Assembly: GCA_948956705.1 (NCBI GenBank)
Contig: CARCZS010000036.1
Coordinates: 1 to 21,160 of the forward strand
Reading direction: 5' to 3'
Length of the DNA stretch: 21,160 nt
From: an uncultured Phocaeicola sp.
GTDB taxonomy: Bacteria > Bacteroidota > Bacteroidia > Bacteroidales > Bacteroidaceae
The notes under the pieces were generated by a model that was given only the letters and a program-made list of their open reading frames with translations, was not told the DNA's origin and made no database searches. How positions within the stretch are numbered: position 1 is the stretch's first letter; each line of letters begins with the position of its first letter. The translations under genes and the position numbers were made by a program. Positions 15,550-21,160 of the stretch are shown here, in pieces.

Positions 15550-15918
15550 TTAATAATAAATTGCACAAAGGTCTATGACATCCATAAGCAGACCATACTG
15601 TTTTTTTGTCTTTTCATCCATTGAATAATCAGACGGCGCATTTAAGGAATACACCGCACCTGTTTTTTTGACTTCTCCGACCGGACGATAGGAGAGCAGT
15701 TGATCCACGGTCATGTCTAATACATTGAGGATTTTTTGTATATGTCTGTCAAATGTACTCTTGTTATCAACCGTGCCGCTTAACAGGCGATCCAGTGTAG
15801 GTCTTGAGATATCCGCTTTTTTAGAGAACGATATTTTAGTGAAGCCTGAATCCCTGATGCAGTCCTTTAATTTTTTACCCACTAATATTCTCTGTTCAAA
15901 TAAAGCATCAAATGACAT
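15550..15918 (-). CDS. XRE-type HTH regulator
   Basis: A 122-residue protein. The N-terminal 75 residues form an XRE-like helix-turn-helix: LVGKKLKDCIRDSG, then KISFSKKADISRPTLDRLLSG (with the recognition helix at about 38-47), then IQKILNVLDMTVDQLL. The C-terminal 45-residue tail is polar and could be the dimerisation or protease-cleavage part. The ATG at 15918 has GGGAGGG just upstream; a Met at 15969 would lie upstream of the promoter's -10. It probably represses its own operon. Confidence 0.8.
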   Translation of the reverse strand: MSFDALFEQRILVGKKLKDCIRDSGFTKISFSKKADISRPTLDRLLSGTVDNKSTFDRHIQKILNVLDMTVDQLLSYRPVGEVKKTGAVYSLNAPSDYSMDEKTKKQYGLLMDVIDLCAIYY

Positions 15919-15948
15919 ATCGTATTTTCCCTCCCTTTCCATGTTTAT

Positions 15949-15977
15949 AGTATACTCGTATTTTCCCACATTATCAA
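15949..15977 (-). promoter_or_regulatory. Promoter of the HTH/metallopeptidase/PIN operon
   Basis: On the minus strand TTGATA (15977-15972) and TATACT (15954-15949) are separated by 17 nt, near-consensus sigma-A boxes, with the start codon about 30 nt downstream of the -10. ACGAGT occurs at the -35 and just before the -10, 23 nt apart in direct orientation, possible operator half-sites for the HTH protein. Confidence 0.75.
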
Positions 15978-16112
15978 CTCGTTTGTAAAATATTTTTTTA
16001 CATTTTTACATTCCTATAGCCATTAATTCCATTCTATGGTTAACCGTTGAGCCGGAAAATTTTTCCCCACCCGTCGGCTCTGCCGGCAATCTTCTTTTGG
16101 ATACCTGAATAC

Positions 16113-16151
16113 AAAAAAACGGGGAAAGATGTAATTCACACATCTTTCCCC
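16113..16151 (-). terminator. Rho-independent terminator after the sliding clamp gene
   Basis: On the minus strand a perfect 12-bp stem GGGGAAAGATGT/ACATCTTTCCCC with a 7-nt loop is followed by GTTTTTTTG, 10 nt after the clamp stop. It separates the helicase/clamp unit from the HTH operon. Confidence 0.92.
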
Positions 16152-16161
16152 AAATAACCAA

Positions 16162-17346
16162 CTATTCTGTAATTCTGATTACAATATTAAAATCTTCCGT
16201 TTCCTCGGCGTCTTTAAACAATATGCCCTCGTTGCTGTCCCCCACAAAGATGCTCATGGCTTCTTCCCTGTCATAGTTATCAAGAGCCATGCGGAAAAAC
16301 TTAGAATTAAGTATCATATCTTTAAACTTTCCTTCGACTTTGCACGGCACAATGCCTTTATATGTCTTTGCTTTTGTACTGAAGCAGAGACCTCCGGTTT
16401 TGTTCTTTGTAATATAGACGAAGGGTTCCTCTCCCTGGTTTGCTACATCGAAAACATCAAGGGTTTCCAGAACATCCTTTGGAAGAGCCGTGATTTTGCT
16501 GGCTCTGCTATGCCCATTTGCCATGGAAATTACCCCGCTCAATGCATACGGGTTGTCTCCGGCATCTTTAATCATGAACATAGCGATATCTGCCTCGCTC
16601 TTAAAATACAGGTACTTCTCATAAGCGCAGATCTCCGTATTTTTCCCTGTCAAAAACTTTGTGAGGATTTTTAACTGGTCTCCATCCACCTGATAAAGAA
16701 GCTCCTTTTTCTGCTCTGAGCCTTCCTCCTTTACAGAATCAGGCAGCTCGTATTTTACACTGTCCCCATAGAAAGCCAGCTTATAAGTGTCAGTGCTGCT
16801 CATCTGAAATTTTCCATTCTCCATGTCAAAGCGGATACAAACGGAACCTGTCACACCATCAGCACCAGAATCATAAAACCTGCCCGCCCTGAACAAAATT
16901 TCAAGAAACTTCTTTGTATCCATGGTCGTCCTTACCAGCCAGTCGTTTGTCGGCGCGATGATAACTGGTTCTTCGCCAAGCGGTATCTGGATCTGATTTC
17001 CACCTTTTTTTATGATACAGCTCTTTCCGACTTCCAACGATAACGGCGCTTCATTGCCGTTATTCAGGGCATTTGTGATGTCACACAGCTTTTTACCGCT
17101 GATATATGCATCATAGTCCTCTTCTTCCATCTCCAGTTCATTAATCAGAAACGCACTGAACAACTGTTTTTTTCCATCGAAACTGACTGCCATTCCAATA
17201 TAGCCTTCTTTGATCTTCTGTTTTTTGGTCATGGTCAGCCGTACGGAATTTTCTGTAACCTCCTTTTTCTCCTTGGTGACTCCCACTGCGGGCTGAATTT
17301 TTCTCATACACTCCGCAAATCTTGAACTTTCCACTGTAAATTTCAT
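16162..17346 (-). CDS. dnaN-like: DnaN-like sliding clamp (DNA polymerase III beta homologue)
   Basis: A 394-residue protein (DnaN is about 370). The opening MKFTVESSRFAECMRKIQPAVG resembles the DnaN start; GKFQMSSTDTYKLAFYG (about 179-195) matches the conserved L-x-A-T-D-x-H-R-L-A region that follows the first domain boundary; and the end DFNIVIRITE matches the final strand near the peptide-binding pocket. Three similar domains of about 130 residues fit a ring dimer that tethers polymerases and other proteins to DNA. The start at 17346 has AAAGGAGG upstream; a longer frame from 17385 has none. A small hairpin (GGCAGA/TCTGCC, 17367-17383) lies just before the ribosome binding site and could influence translation. 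The helicase gene ends 51 nt upstream. A chromosome copy would not sit beside such a helicase, so this is an element-borne clamp. Confidence 0.8.
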   Translation of the reverse strand: MKFTVESSRFAECMRKIQPAVGVTKEKKEVTENSVRLTMTKKQKIKEGYIGMAVSFDGKKQLFSAFLINELEMEEEDYDAYISGKKLCDITNALNNGNEAPLSLEVGKSCIIKKGGNQIQIPLGEEPVIIAPTNDWLVRTTMDTKKFLEILFRAGRFYDSGADGVTGSVCIRFDMENGKFQMSSTDTYKLAFYGDSVKYELPDSVKEEGSEQKKELLYQVDGDQLKILTKFLTGKNTEICAYEKYLYFKSEADIAMFMIKDAGDNPYALSGVISMANGHSRASKITALPKDVLETLDVFDVANQGEEPFVYITKNKTGGLCFSTKAKTYKGIVPCKVEGKFKDMILNSKFFRMALDNYDREEAMSIFVGDSNEGILFKDAEETEDFNIVIRITE

Positions 17347-17397
17347 ATATTTTCCTCCTTTTTTGGGGCAGATATTTTCTGCCATTAATGACTTCTG

Positions 17398-20300
17398 TTA
17401 CATACTAAATAATGTAGGCATCCCTTTGCCGGCTTTCTTTTTCTTTTTTTCGCTTTTACTGAATATTTCGCCTATGGAACCTGTATCCAATAAAAACGTA
17501 GTAAACAGCGCATTTGAATTTATTCCGGCATCTTCAGCCTGCTTCACCTGTAAATCTTCTTCCATTGTTTCTTCCTCAACAGCTTTCTCTTCCTGTGGCA
17601 TTTCGAACCCCTCCTCCTCTTCCTTTATCCGATCTTCACTATTCGTTTTTAAACCAAACAGGTCAAACAGGTCTATGGACTCTCCCGTGTCGGACAATAA
17701 TCCTCCGGATCGGCTCACCCTTGTTGTAATATCTATTCCTGTCAATTCCTCAAAGGTTTTCATCTGCCTATGCTCCTGCCGTTCCCCGGTAGCGGAGTGC
17801 CACTGATTCAGTACATCAAACATACTTTTTAAGCCTTTCATCTGCTCCGGTGTTTTTTCGGTGACTGCCTGTGCAAGTTTTATTTTAGGGTCTACCCCCT
17901 GTGCCATGGCACACAGACCTTCTGATGAAAAATGCCCCTGTATCGCGCTGGTGGCTACCTGTTTGCTCGCCACCATCTCCAGCGCATCGATCTGGATTGT
18001 TCTTTCTGACAAAAGATATATGGTCCGGCATTCTAGAATCTGGTTCAGACGGTAATGACGCCTGCTCGCCTGCCACATGGTAAAAAGGTCGTAGCTGTAT
18101 TGGTAAAAGATAATCGTCGGATAGTTATACAACGCATTTCTATACTCAAAAAGGAAATCCAGTCCCGTCTTCACGCAGCGGGGATTTGTGATGAACACCC
18201 TGACGCCTTTTGCTGCCATCTGGTGCATCCATGCCTCCCTTTCTTCCGCCGGCGGATTGCTGCTTTCAAGAATCTCCACTTCTTTCGCCCGCAGACCGCA
18301 TTCCCTGGTAATGATTTCTTTCAGGCGCTTTGTTACCCGGGCCTCTCCTTTTCCTGTATACTCGCAGTAGACAAAAACGTTTCTGTCTTCCTTCAGCTCC
18401 CGCTTGACAATTTCACAAAGACGCCTTTCCTTATTCAAGAGTTTCCCGTCTTTCGTCAGATAGGACAAATCCGGAACTTCCGTAATGATTCCGCCGTCTA
18501 TCGGCGACAGGACATTTGACCGTCCGTACGGCTTATCCGTATAGGAAAGCGAAAACTGTAAGAAGCTTCCCAAAATTGAGTTGCCAAGCTGCTGTTCAAT
18601 CATTGCTGTCTTCATCTTTTCCCTGATATCGCGGTATACATCATAAATCTCATCTTCCAGCGGCACATATTCAACCGTCTCATTTAACGGCGGCAGGTAC
18701 GAGCTCATATCCGATAAATTTAAAAATACGGCTTTATCCATGAGGAAATCCGTAAATATGCTCAGGGAAATTCCGGGACGGCATTTAGGTGATCCTATCA
18801 TCCTGCCTCTGGACATCGTGTTATAATCGCCGTTTTTCCCATTTTCCACCTCATATTCAGTTGCAATGGTTCCATACCTCTCGACAAACCTCCGTTCCCC
18901 GGCTGCATCATAGGTGTAACCCATGCTGCGCATCTTCCTGGGATCCAGACGGAAAAGAAGGTAAAAGAAATGGCTTGCATATCCTCCTGCAATCGTGCCG
19001 GTAAGTGCCAGCTGCCAGCGGCTTGCTTTTACAAGGTCATGCATTGCAAACCCCTGTGCGCTTCCTCCGCCTTTGTATTCATGAGCCTCATCAAAAATGG
19101 CAAAGTCGAAATAACCTTTCAGGTACTTTTTGATATATCTTGATGGTGCATACTTGCGCACGCCCGTAATCTTGGGATATGTAATTTCATCTTCATCAAG
19201 ACCATTTTCTGCAATGTATTCCTCTTTCCACTTATCATGCACCCAGACGGTCTTTTTGTTCTTCTTTGCTTTGTTCGCCCAATGCGTCATTTTAACCCAT
19301 GACTTTTTTCTGATGGTTATCGGCTTGAACGACAATGTCCTGTTTACCGGTTCGCAGGCAGGCTGCCAAAGAGAAGTTCCGCAATTTCTGCAGACATGGT
19401 TTGCTTTTGCCTGTGTAGCAAAATCAGACGGCTGAAGCGGCCGGTTTTCATCCGAAGGACAGCATGTATCCGTATCCGCAGGATACAGAAGCTGGTTGCA
19501 TTCCGGGCATACCATACCCACAGCCTGAAACTCGCATTCCTCAAGTTCCCACTCTTTACATCCACAAATACACTGTGTCCGCATGGACATACGCTGCAGG
19601 TCCTTACAGTTTTTGCATCGTTTAACAATGGGGTTTTTCTTCTTAATTTGTGAAGGAAGCGGCACATAAGTATAGGACAGCTTTCCGGTTTCTTTACTCA
19701 GTATGTAAAATTCCTTTCCGGTTCTCGCTTTTCCCTGTTTCCGCAGCCGGCACAGTTCCTTAATGCTCTTTATGATTACCACTTTGGCGTACGGAATATC
19801 TGTCTGTATCGCCTCTTTCCATTTTTCCACCAGATGCGACGGGCACATAATGATATTCCGGTATTTTACCAATGAACTGTCTTTGTACACGGATTCTACA
19901 GAAATGTTATTCTCTTCCATAATCTTCCTGACAAAAAATCCTTCCGGAACTCCCATTCCCTGTAAAGTCTTGCCGCATCCCATATCTTCGTTAAGAAAAG
20001 CATAAGAACTGTGCTTCATGCATTCCATAAGTCCGTTTACGATAGCCGCCTGTTGTGGGAAGTAACGCTTTTTCAAAAATGCGATTTCATCCACCGTGTC
20101 TTTTAGCTCTACCAATGGATTCAGTTTCTTTTCCAGATTCTCTATCAAAGAGCTTCCATATTTCATAAAATAATCATCCATGTTGTCAAACTGCAGCGGC
20201 TTCTGCGGCTTGTCTGATATCTTTATCATGCAATTCCTTAATCCGTTTGTTACCAGTTCCTGCAGGACGGCCTCTGTCATGGACATTTCATATACCAATG

Positions 20301-20769
20301 CGTTTTCTGCCCATTCCGGCATATCTCCATATACTTTTGTCTCAACCCGGGACATATACTCTTTCCCTGCTTCCCTTAAATAAGGTATCCAATCCGTCAG
20401 CAGCGGCAGATCAAAGTGATTCATCAGCCAGTTGTAAATATCCTTGTCCTGCGACTCCTTTGAAGTAACAATATACGTTTCATTTAGTGTATCCGATATG
20501 CAGAGCGCATGGTTTACGGGTTCCTTCCCTCTCATCAGCTTTGTGTGGTAATTAGTAGTCTGTGTCTTAGGAAATATCATTATATCCCCTCCGGAATCCT
20601 GTTCCGGATACAGATTTACATTCCCGATGCTGATATTGGCGGTAAACCCTCTCAATGCTATTTCGCTTCGCTCAAAACAGGAATATATCAAAGCTATTTT
20701 TTTATAACCTTTGATTGCAGCAAAGACATATTCTACATGGGCAAATGCCCCGTTTGCTGAAATCCGCAT
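17398..20769 (-). CDS. SNF2-like DEAD/DEAH helicase with zinc-binding insert and candidate clamp-binding tail
   Basis: A 1123-residue protein. The helicase core has Walker A EDMGCGKT (261-268), DEAH (560-563), a TGT motif III (590-592), TGLDF (868-872) and QASRRHYR as motif VI (900-907). Between motifs I and II lie CxxC clusters at 385/388, 400/402/404, 421/424, 436/437 and 460/463/472, suggesting zinc ribbons. The N-terminal 230 residues are not recognised. The C-terminus is acidic, with SIDLF (1031-1035) and PTLF near the last residues, both similar to QLxLF-type clamp-binding peptides. Such SNF2-like proteins move on or remodel DNA-protein complexes. ATG at 20769 has AAAGGAGG 9 nt upstream. 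The DNA sliding clamp follows. The precise substrate is unknown. Confidence 0.85.
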   Translation of the reverse strand: MRISANGAFAHVEYVFAAIKGYKKIALIYSCFERSEIALRGFTANISIGNVNLYPEQDSGGDIMIFPKTQTTNYHTKLMRGKEPVNHALCISDTLNETYIVTSKESQDKDIYNWLMNHFDLPLLTDWIPYLREAGKEYMSRVETKVYGDMPEWAENALVYEMSMTEAVLQELVTNGLRNCMIKISDKPQKPLQFDNMDDYFMKYGSSLIENLEKKLNPLVELKDTVDEIAFLKKRYFPQQAAIVNGLMECMKHSSYAFLNEDMGCGKTLQGMGVPEGFFVRKIMEENNISVESVYKDSSLVKYRNIIMCPSHLVEKWKEAIQTDIPYAKVVIIKSIKELCRLRKQGKARTGKEFYILSKETGKLSYTYVPLPSQIKKKNPIVKRCKNCKDLQRMSMRTQCICGCKEWELEECEFQAVGMVCPECNQLLYPADTDTCCPSDENRPLQPSDFATQAKANHVCRNCGTSLWQPACEPVNRTLSFKPITIRKKSWVKMTHWANKAKKNKKTVWVHDKWKEEYIAENGLDEDEITYPKITGVRKYAPSRYIKKYLKGYFDFAIFDEAHEYKGGGSAQGFAMHDLVKASRWQLALTGTIAGGYASHFFYLLFRLDPRKMRSMGYTYDAAGERRFVERYGTIATEYEVENGKNGDYNTMSRGRMIGSPKCRPGISLSIFTDFLMDKAVFLNLSDMSSYLPPLNETVEYVPLEDEIYDVYRDIREKMKTAMIEQQLGNSILGSFLQFSLSYTDKPYGRSNVLSPIDGGIITEVPDLSYLTKDGKLLNKERRLCEIVKRELKEDRNVFVYCEYTGKGEARVTKRLKEIITRECGLRAKEVEILESSNPPAEEREAWMHQMAAKGVRVFITNPRCVKTGLDFLFEYRNALYNYPTIIFYQYSYDLFTMWQASRRHYRLNQILECRTIYLLSERTIQIDALEMVASKQVATSAIQGHFSSEGLCAMAQGVDPKIKLAQAVTEKTPEQMKGLKSMFDVLNQWHSATGERQEHRQMKTFEELTGIDITTRVSRSGGLLSDTGESIDLFDLFGLKTNSEDRIKEEEEGFEMPQEEKAVEEETMEEDLQVKQAEDAGINSNALFTTFLLDTGSIGEIFSKSEKKKKKAGKGMPTLFSM

Positions 20770-20812
20770 ATAAGCATATCCTCCTTTTATTATATTTTCT
20801 GCGATGTAGAAT

Positions 20813-20842
20813 AAAAAAACGCTTCCCTTTATGAGAAACGTT
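20813..20842 (-). terminator. Rho-independent terminator upstream of the helicase gene
   Basis: On the minus strand AACGTTTCTC-ATAAA-GGGAAGCGTT forms a 10-bp stem (two G-U pairs) followed by TTTTTTT. It begins two bases after the stop of the gene to the right, so it ends that transcription unit. No convincing promoter was seen between it and the helicase start. Confidence 0.8.
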
Positions 20843-20843
20843 C

Positions 20844-21160
20844 CTACTGCAGCGTCCGGATTACTCCGGATGATTCTATTAAGTTGTAACTGATTTGGGG
20901 AAATGTAATCTCCACTTCTTTCATGTTTCCGCTGTCATCCTGCACATACTCGCTCCTTTTTGCAATTCTTGATACACCGCGCTGTAAGTGCAGATCCCCG
21001 TTTTCTTCATTCCCGACCAATCCCTGGCCCGCACCAGAAACCGCCAGCAGATACATCTGACCTTCAGACGGCATGATTGGCGGCCTCGCGAGATTGTCAA
21101 TCAGATATGGCGGAACGCATATGGCGTCCATCAGGATTCTTTGTAACGGACTTCTTTTTA
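20844..21160 (-). CDS. Unknown protein, C-terminal part (runs off the right edge)
   Basis: The frame is open from the right edge to the TAG at 20844-20846, giving about 105 residues. An internal Met at 21131 has no ribosome binding site (AGAATCCTG precedes it), so the true start is beyond the window. The segment has PPIMPSEGQMYLLAVSGAGQG followed by a charged, strand-rich end. It slightly resembles the C-terminal part of DUF6094-like methyltransferase proteins that sit near SNF2-like helicases in mobile elements, but I cannot support this firmly. It lies 74 bp upstream of the helicase with a terminator between. Confidence 0.6.
   Translation of the reverse strand, partial: KRSPLQRILMDAICVPPYLIDNLARPPIMPSEGQMYLLAVSGAGQGLVGNEENGDLHLQRGVSRIAKRSEYVQDDSGNMKEVEITFPQISYNLIESSGVIRTLQ

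Noticed and set aside
16049..16080. GAGCCG/CGGCTC inverted repeat with a 20-nt loop upstream of the HTH operon.
   Set aside because: Short arms, a long loop and no T-tract; not clearly above chance.
20789..20794. TATAAT on the minus strand just upstream of the helicase gene as a promoter -10.
   Set aside because: Transcription would start inside the ribosome binding site, and no -35 is present at the right distance.
1..21160. CRISPR array, tRNA/rRNA genes and insertion sequences.
   Set aside because: No regular short repeats with spacers, no tRNA-like cloverleaf or rRNA sequence and no transposase frame were seen.

Overview
The window looks like part of a conjugative mobile element (an integrative and conjugative element or large conjugative plasmid) from a low-to-medium GC Gram-positive bacterium, most likely a gut Clostridia/Lachnospiraceae-type host. 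Three things point there: strong AGGAGG-type ribosome binding sites, a Firmicutes-style type IV secretion system (T4SS) with a PrgI-like protein, a VirB4 ATPase and a lytic transglycosylase/NlpC-P60 wall hydrolase, and the absence of outer-membrane T4SS parts. No relaxase, coupling protein (VirD4/TcpA), integrase or origin was found here; they may lie outside. No database search was possible, so family names rest on motifs read by eye.

Almost everything is on the minus strand, so the element reads from right to left. (1) 21160-16100: the 3' end of an unknown gene closed by a terminator, then a large SNF2-like helicase (1123 aa) followed by a DnaN-like sliding clamp and a strong terminator. 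The helicase tail carries candidate clamp-binding motifs. (2) 15980-13900: a compact HTH regulator / ImmA-IrrE metallopeptidase / PIN-like nuclease operon under its own consensus promoter. (3) 13900-12735: AT-rich, with the only plus-strand gene (a GNAT acetyltransferase), a perfect 16-bp inverted repeat and a 13-bp direct repeat flanking the acetyltransferase. Regions 2 and 3 look like cargo between the replication-type genes and the transfer operon. (4) 12820-1: the T4SS operon, starting from a promoter near 12800. The order is small pilin-like protein, a hairpin terminator/attenuator, PrgI-like protein, a second pilin-like lipoprotein, a membrane protein resembling the VirB4 N-domain, VirB4, VirB6/TrbL-like channel protein, a two-domain wall hydrolase lipoprotein, a VirB8-like bitopic protein, and then several unusual genes.

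The downstream half of the operon (4068 to 1) is the least expected part. It encodes a receiver-like Rossmann protein lacking phosphorylation residues, a tyrosine-recombinase-fold protein lacking catalytic residues, a GGDEF-fold protein whose signature is degenerate, a third two-TM pilin-like protein, a three-OB/S1-like protein, and the start of an unknown gene. These are tightly spaced (overlaps to 47 nt) in the same operon as the secretion machinery, so I infer that they act as regulators, scaffolds or nucleic-acid handling factors of transfer rather than as enzymes.
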